From positions 3,977,001 to 4,041,000 of the forward strand of contig NZ_CP121110.1 of assembly GCF_029625315.1 (NCBI RefSeq): a stretch of DNA of 64,000 bases, given 5' to 3'. Position numbers and translations under genes: made by a program. Each line of letters starts with the position of its first letter. Positions within the stretch are counted from its first letter, which is position 1. Positions 46,120 to 54,915 of the stretch are shown piece after piece. The DNA is from Flavobacterium ginsengisoli (GTDB lineage: Bacteria > Bacteroidota > Bacteroidia > Flavobacteriales > Flavobacteriaceae). The notes beneath the pieces were generated by a model. The model did not search any database and had not been told where the DNA came from. It worked only from the letters and a program-made list of their open reading frames with translations.

Positions 46120-47235
46120 ATGGAACTAAGCTATTGGGAATTAAAAAACTGGTTCGCGAATATTGATTATACTATTGTTGGAAGCGGAATCGTGGGTTTG
46201 CATACAGCATTACGCTTACGCGAAAGATTTCCTGTCGCTAAAGTTTTGGTTCTCGAACGTGGAATGTTACCGCAAGGTGCCAGTACCAAAAATGCAGGTT
46301 TTGCTTGTTTTGGAAGTTTGTCTGAAATTATGGATGACTTAAAAACGCATTCAGAAGATGATGTTGTGCATTTGATTGAAAAACGCTGGAAAGGTCTTCA
46401 ATTGCTTCGTAAAAGATTAGGCGATCAGGCAATTGATTTTAAACCTCATGGCGGATATGAATTATTTCTAAAAGAAGATGAATTTGGATTTAACGAATGC
46501 ATTTCTAAAATTCCGTTTATAAATGAAATCTTAAAGCCACTTTTCAAAGTAGATGTTTTTTCGAAAGAAGTAGACCGATTTGGATTTCAAAATATTCACG
46601 AGTATTTAATTTTTAATCCGTTTGAAGGACAAATAGATACCGGAAACATGATGCAGGAATTATTGAAGCAAGCTGTTTCTACAGATATTTTAATCTTAAA
46701 TCAGCAAACCGTAAAATCGTATGCTGATGCAGGAAATCATGTTGAAGTTGTGGTAAACGATTTTAGCTTTAAAACTAAAAAACTACTTTTCGCAACAAAC
46801 GGTTTTGCGAGTGAATTGACCAATGGCGCTGTAAAACCAGCAAGAGCGCAAGTGCTTATTACCGAGCCGATTCACAATTTAGACATTAAAGGAACGTTTC
46901 ATTTAGATCGTGGTTATTATTATTTCAGAAATATAAATGACTGTATTTTGTTAGGCGGAGGAAGAAATCTTGATTTTGAAGGAGAAACAACAACCGAATT
47001 TGGACAGACGAAAATTATTCAAAATAGATTGGAAGATTTACTGAAAAATGTAATTTTACCAAATCAGGATTTTCAGATTGCGCACCGATGGAGCGGTATC
47101 ATGGGAATAGGAAATAGTAAGAATCCTGTCGTAACCCAACTTTCTGAAAATGTGTTCTGTGGAGTGCGTTTAGGCGGAATGGGAGTGGCGATAGGAAGTT
47201 TAATAGGAACAGAATTAGCAGATTTAATAGAATGA
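46120..47235 (+). CDS. FAD-dependent oxidoreductase (DAO family)
   Basis: Three hundred and seventy-one residues. Dinucleotide-binding loop IVGSGIVGLHTALRLRER near residue 20, LVLERGMLPQGASTKNAGF typical of glycine-oxidase-like DAO proteins, and C-terminal IMGIGNSKNPVVTQLSENVF with GVRLGGMGVAIGS. Likely oxidises an amino-acid-like substrate; which one is unknown. Its stop overlaps the mtgA start (ATGA), so the two are co-translated. Confidence 0.88.
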   Translation: MELSYWELKNWFANIDYTIVGSGIVGLHTALRLRERFPVAKVLVLERGMLPQGASTKNAGFACFGSLSEIMDDLKTHSEDDVVHLIEKRWKGLQLLRKRLGDQAIDFKPHGGYELFLKEDEFGFNECISKIPFINEILKPLFKVDVFSKEVDRFGFQNIHEYLIFNPFEGQIDTGNMMQELLKQAVSTDILILNQQTVKSYADAGNHVEVVVNDFSFKTKKLLFATNGFASELTNGAVKPARAQVLITEPIHNLDIKGTFHLDRGYYYFRNINDCILLGGGRNLDFEGETTTEFGQTKIIQNRLEDLLKNVILPNQDFQIAHRWSGIMGIGNSKNPVVTQLSENVFCGVRLGGMGVAIGSLIGTELADLIE

Positions 47236-48019
47236 AAGTAACCAAAAAACCAGCATCCAAAACAACTACAAACAAACCAAAACCAAAGACAGCTTCTTCA
47301 AAAAAATCGAATCGTTCTTTTGGAGAAAAAGTAAAATGGTTTTTTATTAAAGCCGCTTTGTGGTTTTTTGGAATTTCTATCGGGTCGGTTATCTTTTTTA
47401 AATATGTTCCAGTGCCGTTTACACCTTTAATGCTTATTCGTGCCATCGAAAATAAAATGGCTGGTAAAGAAGTTTATTTCGATCATGATTGGGAACCAAT
47501 CGAAAAAATCTCAATGAATTTGCAAAAAGCGGTTATTGCCAGCGAAGACGGAACTTTTTTAACTCACAATGGTTTCGATTTTAAAGCACTTCAAAAAGCA
47601 TATAAAAGCAATGAGCGCGGACGCCGAATTCGAGGCGGAAGTACTATTTCGCAACAAACAGCCAAAAACGTTTTTTTATGGCAGGGAAAAGTTATTTCCG
47701 TAAAGGACTTGAAGCTTATTTTACGGTTTTAATAGAAATAATTTGGGGTAAAGAGCGTATTATGGAAGTTTACTTAAATAGTATTGAAATGGGTGATGGA
47801 GTTTACGGTGCCTATGCAGCAACAGAACATTGGTACAGACGCGATGCTTCTAGTTTAACTCCAATGCAAGCGGCAGGAATTGCGGCAATATTACCAAACC
47901 CAAGAAAATTTAAAGCTACGGGCTCATCAAGTTATATTAACAGAAGAAAAGAACGAATTGTTCGTGAAATGCGTTATGTTGGAAAAATCAATTACAATGG
48001 TAAAGAGGAAAAGAAGTAA
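47232..48019 (+). CDS. mtgA: Monofunctional biosynthetic peptidoglycan transglycosylase, one frame break
   Basis: About 263 residues after repair. Lys-rich cytoplasmic head, one TM helix (FIKAALWFFGISIGSVIFF), then GT51 motifs: AVIASEDGTFLTHNGFD with the catalytic Glu, RGGSTISQQTAKNVFLW, and KERIMEVYLNSIEMGDGVYG. The break is in the A-run 47687-47690 (four A, five needed; repair gives WQGKSYFRKGLEAYF). Polymerises lipid II glycan chains at the inner membrane. The next gene starts inside its 3' end. Confidence 0.92.
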
Positions 48020-48961
48020 AAAAGCGCTTTTTGCTTTTCTGATTTTGACAACGTTAACTTTTGGACAAGGAAAAACTAAAGAAATAGGTTTTATATCTGA
48101 TAACGATTTGTACACATCGTCTAAATATGATATGTATTATACCAATGGGTTGGAATTTTTTTCCGATTCTTATCTAAAAACGATAACCCTAAAATTAACA
48201 AAGAGATTACCGAATTTAGATTCGGTCAATATCTCTATAATCCGAGGTTTTTAAACAAAGAAGCCATTACAATAAACGACCGCCCTTTTGCAGGTTATCT
48301 TTTTGCCGAAGCAGGAAAAAGTTTCTTCTATCAAAGCGAGTCGGTTTTAAAGACAGATTTTAGAGTTGGTTATCTCGGACCAAATGCGTTTGGTGAAGAA
48401 TTGCAAAAAGGTTTTCATAACATGATTGGCTACAAAAAAGTGTACGGTTGGGAAAACCAAATTCATAATGCTTTAGCTTTGCAAGCACATGCTATTTATT
48501 CTAAAAAACTGTTTCCTTCTAAACATAATGATTTTGTAGATTTTCATTGGCAGTCAGAAGGTAATCTGGGAACTATTTTCTCTGGAGTTTCAACAGGATT
48601 TATGGCGAGATTTGGTTTTAAGAAACTAATTCCACTTTACGATTCTAATATGCATAATGCTTCAGTAAGTGCAAATGCACAGCCAAATATTAGAGAGTTT
48701 TATTTCTACGCTGCGCCAAGTGTCAATTATCAGTTTTACGATGCTACTATCGAAGGAAGCATGTTTAACGATACAAGTCCAATTACTTTCGATTTGGAAC
48801 CGCTTCGTTTCAACGCCGAAGCTGGTTTGAAGTACCGACACAATAACTTCAATATGTCATATTCTTTTCTTTATCGAGGACGAGAACTGAATGATCCTGG
48901 AATTGATACTAATTCAGGATATTTTTATGGGTCGATAAGGATGGGGTTTTTAATTAAATAG
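47997..48961 (+). CDS. LpxR-like outer-membrane lipid A deacylase family (DUF2219), one frame break
   Basis: About 321 residues after repair. Signal peptide KKALFAFLILTTLTFGQG, then FISDNDLYTSSKYDMYYTNG, the DNDxxxxxxDxxYTNG hallmark of LpxR-like barrels; later RPFAGYLFAEAG and a Gly-rich alternating barrel pattern to the final strand. Removes a 3'-acyloxyacyl chain from lipid A in characterised members. The break is in the A-run at 48176-48180 (five A, six needed; repair gives KNDNPKINKEITEF). It overlaps mtgA by 23 bases. Confidence 0.85.
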
Positions 48962-49211
48962 TGTGCTATATCAAGCTTTCATCCTAGAGCTAAAGATAGC
49001 TCTCAAAAAAACATAACCATTAAAATAATACAACAAACTATTGAGAATTGAAGTAACGCGTTATGAACATGAATGAATTCAATTAATCAAGGCCTGAAAG
49101 TGTAACAGTCTATTCTCAAAGATATATTTGTCATAAGTTGTATGAAAAACAAAACTAAAAGGCAAATTGTTGAAAGAGAGCTAGCAAAGTTATTTTAAGC
49201 AAATAAAATAT
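48962..49211. other. Intergenic stretch, no supported gene
   Basis: AT-rich. The only open frame is an 18-codon one at 49141 (KNKTKRQIVERELAKLF), too short and without a promoter to call. An inverted pair AGAGCT/AGCTCT occurs near 48988. Confidence 0.35.
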
Positions 49212-49246
49212 AAAAGCCATTTCTGTTTCCAGAAATGGCTTTTTTA
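49212..49246. terminator. Terminator hairpin
   Basis: AAAGCCATTTCT pairs with AGAAATGGCTTT around a six-base loop with flanking A and T runs. Confidence 0.8.
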
Positions 49247-49266
49247 ATTTATATCGTAATCGAAAA

Positions 49267-49330
49267 CTATTTCACCTTCAATAATTTTTCTAAATACTCA
49301 ACTTTATCTTTCTTTGCTTGAGCCAGACAA
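49267..49330 (-). pseudogene. Remnant of an XRE regulator C-terminal tail
   Basis: On the minus strand the last 20 codons before a stop read LAQAKKDKVEYLEKLLKVK, closely matching LIQAEKEKVALLEKLLDKK, the end of the XRE regulator at 11068. Upstream of it there is no HTH and frames are closed, so only the tail survives. Confidence 0.6.
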
Positions 49331-49430
49331 AAATGTAATTTTTAATAGCGGTTTGCAGTCTTGCATCGCTATAAATGTTTTACATGTGAAATTTCAGGAA
49401 GTATTTACAATTGATATTTAGAATGACTTT

Positions 49431-49862
49431 TTATGGGTTTTGTTTGTAGAACTTTATTCTCTCTATTTCAAATTTATCCGATGTGAATTCCAAGGCAGTA
49501 TTTATTTGTTCAGATCCTGTGTAGCTTGACAATGATTCAGAGAAAGAACTTTCCAGGCGTATGTTTAAGAAATTTAATCTTCTAAGAGGATATCCTGCAG
49601 AAGATAAAAAAATAACTTCTGCTTCTAAATGAGCTTCCTGAGCTTTGCGATAGTCGCTAAAAGAATCAATAGGCAGAGATTTTTGTTCATTTATAGTTTG
49701 GGCTATTTCTTCCAATAAAAAAATATCCATACCATGTAGCATACTCACATTAATATGAAGGATCGGTGACTCATTTCCTGCCGCTATAGAATAGCTGCAT
49801 TTACTTACGTCATAGGTGCGTTGACCTCCTGTTTCTTTTCTTTTTAGAGTAAATTGTATCAT
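49431..49862 (-). CDS. Hypothetical protein, weak resemblance to Hcp/TssD
   Basis: One hundred and forty-three residues, no signal peptide. The start (RTYDVSKCSYSIAAGNESP) and the closing strands (TALEFTSDKFEIERIKFYK) recall the Bacteroidota type VI tube protein TssD, whose N terminus carries YDVxxCSYS and which ends in an alternating-strand segment. The middle HLEAEVIFLSSAGYPLRRLN also fits. No other type VI genes are in the window, so this would be an orphan. Assignment is tentative. Confidence 0.45.
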   Translation of the reverse strand: MIQFTLKRKETGGQRTYDVSKCSYSIAAGNESPILHINVSMLHGMDIFLLEEIAQTINEQKSLPIDSFSDYRKAQEAHLEAEVIFLSSAGYPLRRLNFLNIRLESSFSESLSSYTGSEQINTALEFTSDKFEIERIKFYKQNP

Positions 49863-50000
49863 TTTTGGTTTTTAACTTTTGGTGAGACCACAATTTTGGC
49901 CATAGTTAGTACTGGTTTGTTTCTTTAGTTTTAGTGGAAGGAAAAGTTCTGCTTATGATATATAATGGGAATTTTTAAGAGTTGCGAAATCACAGAACGT

Positions 50001-50322
50001 TTATTTTCTTTCAATCACATCAAATGATAATTTCATTGTTTCTCCACCTAATATTTGACCTTATGTGAGCCATTTTATTATCATTGTCAGAATTTGGAAA
50101 TTCAAAAAAAGTACCTCCAAGAATAAAATCTGATTTACTGATTTTATATTCTTTTTTATTGAATGTTGCTTCATGAGAAAGTTTTTCCCAATCATTTTCT
50201 TCGTAAGTCATAGGAATTGATTCAATTGATTTTGAAACAAAAGGAATAACGAAAGACAAATACAGAATTATTCGAATATATACTGTTTTTTTGTTGATGA
50301 AGATTTCCATGCCTGGGCGCAT
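50001..50322 (-). CDS. Hypothetical exported or anchored protein, one frame break
   Basis: About 106 residues after repair. N-terminal hydrophobic helix (VYIRIILYLSFVIPFVSK), then SHEATFNKKEYKISKSDFIL. The frame is lost near 50059-50066; the +1 frame continues GQILGGETMKLSFDVIERK to a stop at 50001, which looks more natural than the short tail in the first frame. No family recognised. Lies among other small minus-strand genes. Confidence 0.45.
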
Positions 50323-50551
50323 AATATTTAAAATTGAATGGTTCTGTAGGTAATTATTTGATAGTGTGACGAATAATTTGCAAAAATATGATTGCTTAAT
50401 TTTGAGTATAGCTCATAAAAGATTTATTTATGTCACTTTAAGACAAGAAAGCTTGATATGCAGAATTATTTTTCAACAAAAATGCCACTCCTTTTGGGAA
50501 TGGCTTCTTACATTTTTGTAATTGATTTTCGAAAGATCTAATTTTTATGGC

Positions 50552-51112
50552 TTAGTCAAAGTCCATATTATTTGCCAGATTATCCCATTTTTTGTTGAGA
50601 TAATCTTTTGTCAAGTTCAGTACTTCAGGATCAATATCATTAGTGGTTTGTACTGTCGGACTTAAAATGGCGTTACTTTTTTCAAAATGAATATAAGCAT
50701 GAACATCAGTGTCTCCCCAAAAGAAAGGAAAAACAACTGCCATGTTTTCTGGACTTTCGCTTACATATTTTTTGAGACTAATTATGAAAGTAAACATTGG
50801 TAACATTTCGACATAATTTTCACTAAAAAATATCATTCCCCATTGCCATTCTTCTGTAGTTTCGTTATAATCAGAAAATGCCATCGCTTCTTGATAGTTC
50901 ATCCAGATGTCAAGAATTTCTTGATTATTGCTTTTACGGTAAGCTTCAAGATCTTCTATGGTCAAATCTGGTTTTGAGTACATTCTACGGCTGTCCCACC
51001 ATTTTAGCCAATTTTCATTTAGTTCAGCATTTTCGGGAGCATCATTTAAAAATTTCTCCAGCTGAGGTTTGGTTATTTTTACTTTACAGTATAAAGAACT
51101 TAATTCAGACAT
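50552..51112 (-). CDS. Hypothetical protein
   Basis: One hundred and eighty-six residues, acidic, Trp-rich (NENWLKWWDSRRMY, TEEWQWGMIFFSEN), no signal peptide or membrane segment. The acidic, aromatic composition and accessory location would fit an immunity-type protein, but I recognise no motif and make no functional call. Confidence 0.55.
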   Translation of the reverse strand: MSELSSLYCKVKITKPQLEKFLNDAPENAELNENWLKWWDSRRMYSKPDLTIEDLEAYRKSNNQEILDIWMNYQEAMAFSDYNETTEEWQWGMIFFSENYVEMLPMFTFIISLKKYVSESPENMAVVFPFFWGDTDVHAYIHFEKSNAILSPTVQTTNDIDPEVLNLTKDYLNKKWDNLANNMDFD

Positions 51113-51172
51113 GATTTTAGGGTTTTGTTAAAGTTTATTTGATGATGATCTAAATAGTTTTGTTTGATTACT

Positions 51173-51604
51173 CTATCCCGAATGATCGACATACAAATAC
51201 CAAACACCATTTATCTTTCGCATTATTCCTGAAAAGTTACCAGAACTATTTTTGCCATTCGGAGCGTCGACATTAAATTTTGCGCTCACAAAAGCATCTT
51301 TTTTAGAAAGAGGTTCAACAACAAAATCGGTCATAGTTAATTTTCCCATTCTTTCTTTTGGCCAATATTTTTTAAAGAAATCGGCGATATTGTTTTTTCC
51401 GTATACCACACCACCGCTGTAAATCATTCGAACCGAATCTACGGGAGCATAAAAATCAAGGTAACCTTCAAGATCGCCATTGTTCCAACAGGTTTGCTGT
51501 GCTTTTAGACGGTCGAGCACTTGTTGCGAAATTTTATCTTGACAAATGCCTTTGAAAGAAAACATTAGAAACAATCCAAGAAGTAAAAATTTTAAGTAAC
51601 GCAT
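51173..51604 (-). CDS. Exported SnoaL/DUF4440-like protein
   Basis: About 143 residues from MRYLKFLLLGLFLMFSF, chosen because this is a clear signal peptide; the longer frame begins inside the neighbouring gene. The mature part follows the NTF2-fold plan: QQTCWNNGDLEGYLDFYAP, VYGKNNIADFFKKYWP, MRKINGVWYLYVDHSG. Usually small-ligand binding or enzyme-like; specific role unknown. It follows the membrane gene pair in the same direction. Confidence 0.75.
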   Translation of the reverse strand: MRYLKFLLLGLFLMFSFKGICQDKISQQVLDRLKAQQTCWNNGDLEGYLDFYAPVDSVRMIYSGGVVYGKNNIADFFKKYWPKERMGKLTMTDFVVEPLSKKDAFVSAKFNVDAPNGKNSSGNFSGIMRKINGVWYLYVDHSG

Positions 51605-51626
51605 ATAGATAGTTTTAGTTATACAA

Positions 51627-52217
51627 TTAATTGTTTTGTATTGCCGTAATATTTCCAGTCTTTTTATGGAAAGTAATGGTTTTGTTTGGTCCGCCATAAT
51701 AGAGCGTCAAAGTCAGCGTGCTATCGGTTTCCTTTTTAAAAAGAATATCTTTTGCGGTTCTGATTTTGATATCCAAATTATCATTCATGATCTCAGAATC
51801 GGTGCATTTGATAATTCTTTTTCAAACAAACCTTTCTTTTCAATTACTTCCAACCACGGTTGAACCATTACGCCGTAGCCCACAATTTGTGCTCTGTAAT
51901 TTTCGTTGAGATCTTTATTTTGATATAAACCTAAAGATGTGCTTGAAAGCAATAAAGTATAAAAAGGAAGCATCATGGCTATAATGCTCAGTGCGAATGT
52001 TACCAGTATTCGTCGCCAAGAAAAGTTTTGCCAAGAGTTTTTTCCAAAAAACAATTATAATTACAAAACTGCTTAGTAGCCAAAGCCATGATAAAAATAC
52101 ATCGCTATAATAACCGCGAAGACTAATTTCTTTAAAGTAATACAAAAGACAATCGAGCACAAAAATAGCGCAGATAATAAAGTAGATTCGTAAAAATGTT
52201 TTTTTGCCTGAACTCAT
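51627..52217 (-). CDS. Hypothetical membrane protein, two frame breaks
   Basis: About 196 residues after repair. Helices FLRIYFIICAIFVLDCLLYY, FLSWLWLLSSFVIIIVF and FALSIIAMMLPFYTLLLS, then a soluble tail (KIRTAKDILFKKETDSTLTL, GGPNKTITFHKKTG). Breaks: T-run 52038-52043 on the plus strand (joins VFWKK to NSWQNFSWRR) and 51798-51802 (joins SNAP to DSEIMNDNLD). Its start overlaps the stop of the preceding membrane gene (ATGA), so the pair is co-translated. Confidence 0.6.
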
Positions 52218-52657
52218 ATTTTTTTAAAGATATAGTTTAAAGTAAATACTGTAGCGAGAGATAGGATTAAAATAGGGAAGAAAGAAAATGTAATGGTATA
52301 CATTATTTCTTCTTTAAAAAGATACGTACTCCAAGCAGATTCTCGATCTACAAAAAGAGTATAATTCCAGAAAAACCATACTGAAATTACAATCAGTACT
52401 TGAAGCAAATTTTTTAGATTGTTATTTTTAATAAAAGAAAGAGCCAGAAAAATTATTGATAAGAAAACAGTAGAAAACAAAGTCATTAAATAAACATCGT
52501 CAAAAAAAGAACAATCTAAACAAGCGCTCGATGGTTTGTCAGAAAAACTTCCCATTGACCAATAGATTTCTACGAAAGTAAAAACAAAGAGTAAAACTGC
52601 AATTATAAGAGGTTTCTTTATGAATGCGAATATTTTGTATTTTAATGTCTGGTTCAT
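52214..52657 (-). CDS. Hypothetical four-helix membrane protein
   Basis: About 147 residues from MNQTLKYKIFAFIKK. Hydrophobic helices: LIIAVLLFVFTFVEIYW, YLMTLFSTVFLSIIFLAL, LLQVLIVISVWFFWNYTLF and IMYTITFSFFPILILSLATV. A SSACLDCSFF loop carries two Cys. No family recognised. First gene of a two-gene membrane operon. Confidence 0.6.
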   Translation of the reverse strand: MNQTLKYKIFAFIKKPLIIAVLLFVFTFVEIYWSMGSFSDKPSSACLDCSFFDDVYLMTLFSTVFLSIIFLALSFIKNNNLKNLLQVLIVISVWFFWNYTLFVDRESAWSTYLFKEEIMYTITFSFFPILILSLATVFTLNYIFKKI

Positions 52658-52855
52658 TTTTAAGGACTTACGATTGTTGTCAATATTCTCTTTTGAATAA
52701 TTGGAGATGTGCAAAAATAAGAAACAATTTTAAAGAAATATCTTTCAAAAGTTTTAGTTGTGACAGAATAAGTTCTATCAAAAAATAAAACGCTTAACTG
52801 TTTGATAACATGAAAGATGTTTTTAATTATTTACTTTTAATTAAAAATTTGAATT

Positions 52856-53032
52856 ATGGATATCAATTGGAATATAATAGGAGTTGTAGCAATTTTGGTA
52901 ATTATTCTTGTTGTGCTGACAATCAGAAAAAATCAGAAAGAGAAAAAGAAACTTGAAAAATTGCTAAACAACGATTTTAAAAAAGCAGAAAAAGATAGAG
53001 TAGATGCAGATGATTCTGCTAATGAGAAATAA
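52856..53032 (+). CDS. Small single-helix membrane protein
   Basis: Fifty-eight residues: MDINWNIIGVVAILVIILVV forms an N-terminal membrane helix, followed by a basic/acidic coiled tail (RKNQKEKKKLEKLLNNDFKK, then DADDSANEK). I recall similar small proteins in Flavobacteria. Unlike the neighbours it is on the plus strand. Function unknown. Confidence 0.65.
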   Translation: MDINWNIIGVVAILVIILVVLTIRKNQKEKKKLEKLLNNDFKKAEKDRVDADDSANEK

Positions 53033-53128
53033 TTAACCTATTGTTTTTTTTATGTCATGGCTTACGGAAAGACGTAATCGCAATATTGTTTTTAATTATA
53101 TATTTACCAGGTAATTAAAAAAAATATC

Positions 53129-54070
53129 ATGAAAAAAACAATTTTAGGGTTAGTCCTATTTTTAAGTCTTATAGGTTGTACGAGTGACGATTCAGATCCA
53201 GTTGGAACTGGAGAATCTAAAGAAGGAAGTATGAAAATTGGCTTTGTAAATTCTAATTTAAAATTATCTGGAAAAGATGTTTTGAGAAATACATTGCCTG
53301 TTGAAATAAAAAGTGTTGTAGTTACTTCTGTCAATGCAGGTGTTTCCTATGATAATGTATTTAATTTGGTTGAAAATGGTACAGTAGGAGCTGAGAGCGA
53401 TTTTATTCTAAGAAATTTGAAAACTGGAACTTCAGAGTTTTCAGTATTAACTACAACAAATGTAGCCTCAGAAGCTTGGTATCAGACGGGACCAGTTATT
53501 GAAAGTGAAAATGAATCTTTAAATACAATATCTCAAAGACTTTTAAATAAAATACCTTCAGTTGTTTATAAATCTAAGGCGACAATTAGTAGAAATGTTG
53601 TTGCTGGAGAAAATGATGCTATTCAATTTGAATTAGAACCTTTAAATGGAAGATTGATTTCATTATTTAGCTTTGCAGAGGACTTAAAAAATCAAGGTTA
53701 TACAGCTAAATTGTTTTGTGGTCAAATTTCATATACAATGGGAGATTATGAATGGAACAAAACTCCCAACCCAATTGTTTTTACAAGCGAACAGATTGTA
53801 AGTGATTATTTGTGTTCAGGTGACAAAGTTAACGATGCTTATTTTTGGACAACAAATACAGGAAATGGAAGAACTTATAAAATAGAGGTGTATGATGTTA
53901 ACGGTGATTTGGTAAAAATTACCGAATTTCAAGTGCCATATGAAAATGGTGTTTCGTTAAATAACCTTTATACTATAACTTCTGACGGTATGTTAGACAA
54001 ATCAAGTACACAATCTACTTTTGTTATCAAAGAGCTGACTAACCTTCCATTTGTTCCTGTTACCAAATAA
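53129..54070 (+). CDS. Hypothetical lipoprotein
   Basis: Three hundred and thirteen residues. Lipobox LFLSLIGCTSDDSD (Cys about residue 16), then mostly beta sequence: VEIKSVVVTSVNAGVSYDN, SKATISRNVVAGENDAIQF, FELEPLNGRLISLF. The style resembles fimbrial or surface lipoproteins of Bacteroidota but no domain is certain. Followed by a strong terminator. Confidence 0.65.
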   Translation: MKKTILGLVLFLSLIGCTSDDSDPVGTGESKEGSMKIGFVNSNLKLSGKDVLRNTLPVEIKSVVVTSVNAGVSYDNVFNLVENGTVGAESDFILRNLKTGTSEFSVLTTTNVASEAWYQTGPVIESENESLNTISQRLLNKIPSVVYKSKATISRNVVAGENDAIQFELEPLNGRLISLFSFAEDLKNQGYTAKLFCGQISYTMGDYEWNKTPNPIVFTSEQIVSDYLCSGDKVNDAYFWTTNTGNGRTYKIEVYDVNGDLVKITEFQVPYENGVSLNNLYTITSDGMLDKSSTQSTFVIKELTNLPFVPVTK

Positions 54071-54097
54071 TGTAAAAAAAATTTAATTCAAAGTCAT

Positions 54098-54136
54098 AAA
54101 AAAAACCGTATTACAATTGAGTAATACGGTTTTTTT
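54098..54136. terminator. Bidirectional terminator
   Basis: AAACCGTATTAC pairs with GTAATACGGTTT around six bases with flanking A and T runs; it ends the lipoprotein gene and the minus-strand tRNA/GIY-YIG unit. Confidence 0.85.
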
Positions 54137-54137
54137 G

Positions 54138-54192
54138 TGGAGAATACCGATTCGAACCGGTCACCTTCCCGATGCATCGGGATACTCTAGCC
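54138..54192 (-). ncRNA. Truncated tRNA-like fragment (3' two-thirds)
   Basis: Minus strand: begins GGCTAGAG (D-arm), then a palindromic arm TCCCGATGCATCGGGA where the anticodon arm should be, then a good T arm (GACCGGTTCGAATCGGT) and ATTCTCCA, the same 3' end as the intact tRNA-Ala at 54501. The 5' acceptor and most of the D arm are absent. The GIY-YIG gene's stop codon (TAG) lies in its first bases. Confidence 0.7.
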
Positions 54193-54435
54193 TTTTGTTC
54201 CTATTAGGTTTTCAATATATTTTCTACTTTTCATTTTTTTTATTTGCAATTCTCTTTTATATGCTTCACTTCTTGTAAAGAATGTCTCAGAATATTTTAA
54301 TTCCCAATCTTTCGCAACTTTTGTGAATTTGCTTCTGCTATTTAAATGATCTTGTAAACGCTGTTCAATATTTTGGCAGGAACCAACATAGTATTTGTCT
54401 AAGGTTTTCGAATATATAATGTAGATATAAAACAT
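54187..54435 (-). CDS. GIY-YIG nuclease family protein
   Basis: About 82 residues from MFYIYIIYSKTLDKYYVGSC. The GIY-YIG core is visible (YIYIIYS...YYVGSC), with the catalytic Arg in NIEQRLQDHLN and conserved ETFFTRSEAYKRELQIKKMK; lengths fit the single-domain UPF0213-like group. The longer open frame starts inside the upstream tRNA and is excluded. The gene is bracketed by intact tRNA-Ala upstream and a tRNA-like fragment that supplies its stop codon downstream, suggesting a mobile, tRNA-associated unit. Confidence 0.85.
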   Translation of the reverse strand: MFYIYIIYSKTLDKYYVGSCQNIEQRLQDHLNSRSKFTKVAKDWELKYSETFFTRSEAYKRELQIKKMKSRKYIENLIGTKG

Positions 54436-54446
54436 AAAATGTATAT

Positions 54447-54492
54447 TAAAAAAATACCCAAGCAGAATCAGTATCTGCTTGGGTATTTTTAA
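54447..54492 (-). terminator. Terminator behind tRNA-Ala
   Basis: AATACCCAAGCAG pairs with CTGCTTGGGTATT around nine bases, T-rich on the minus-strand side. It separates the tRNA from the GIY-YIG gene. Confidence 0.8.
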
Positions 54493-54500
54493 ATTATTAG

Positions 54501-54574
54501 TGGAGAATATCGGATTCGAACCGATCACCTCTACGCTGCCAGCGTAGCGCTCTAGCCAAATGAGCTAATCCCCC
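54501..54574 (-). tRNA. tRNA-Ala (GGC anticodon)
   Basis: Minus strand: starts GGGGGATTAGCTCATTTGGC, anticodon arm CTACG-CTGGCAG-CGTAG (anticodon GGC), T arm ATCGG-TTCGAAT-CCGAT, 3' end ATTCTCC plus discriminator A, no CCA. Acceptor stem closes with two G-U pairs. It is the last unit of a 79-bp tandem array whose other three units are degenerate. Confidence 0.9.
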
Positions 54575-54578
54575 GTTT

Positions 54579-54811
54579 GTTGAGAAATAGAATTCGAACT
54601 GTCACCTTCCCGATTTTTCATCGGGACGCTCTAGCCAAATGAGCTAATCCCCCGTTTGTTGAGAAATAGAATTCGAACTGTCACCTTCCCGATTTTTCAT
54701 CGGGACGCTCTAGCCAAATGAGCTAATCTCCCGTTTGTTGAGAAATAGAATTCGAACTGTCACCCTCCCGATTTTTCATCGGGACGCTCTAGCCAAATGA
54801 GCTAATCCCCC
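54579..54811 (-). repeat. Three tandem 79-bp degenerate tRNA-like units
   Basis: Units at 54579-54653, 54658-54732 and 54737-54811, in phase with tRNA-Ala. Each keeps the 5' part of tRNA-Ala (GGGGGATTAGCTC, TTTGGCTAGAGCG) but has TCCCGAT-GAAAA-ATCGGGA, a 7-bp stem with a five-base loop, instead of an anticodon arm, a weakened T arm and ATTTCTCAACA at the 3' end. Copies differ at only a few bases. They cannot decode; whether they are transcribed is unknown. Confidence 0.8.
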
Positions 54812-54915
54812 AAAGTGTTAACAAATAAAGTCAATTAATTCTCAAAAAACAAATTTCCAGAAGTTTCAGAGGAATTATTTTCAAAAGCGTAACTTTACCT
54901 TAAATCTGGTTTTTT

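Noticed and set aside
49141..49197. Eighteen-codon ORF
   Set aside because: Too short, highly charged, no promoter or terminator tied to it.
54579..54811. CRISPR array
   Set aside because: Units are 79 bp, contiguous and alike throughout; there are no variable spacers and the sequence is tRNA-derived.
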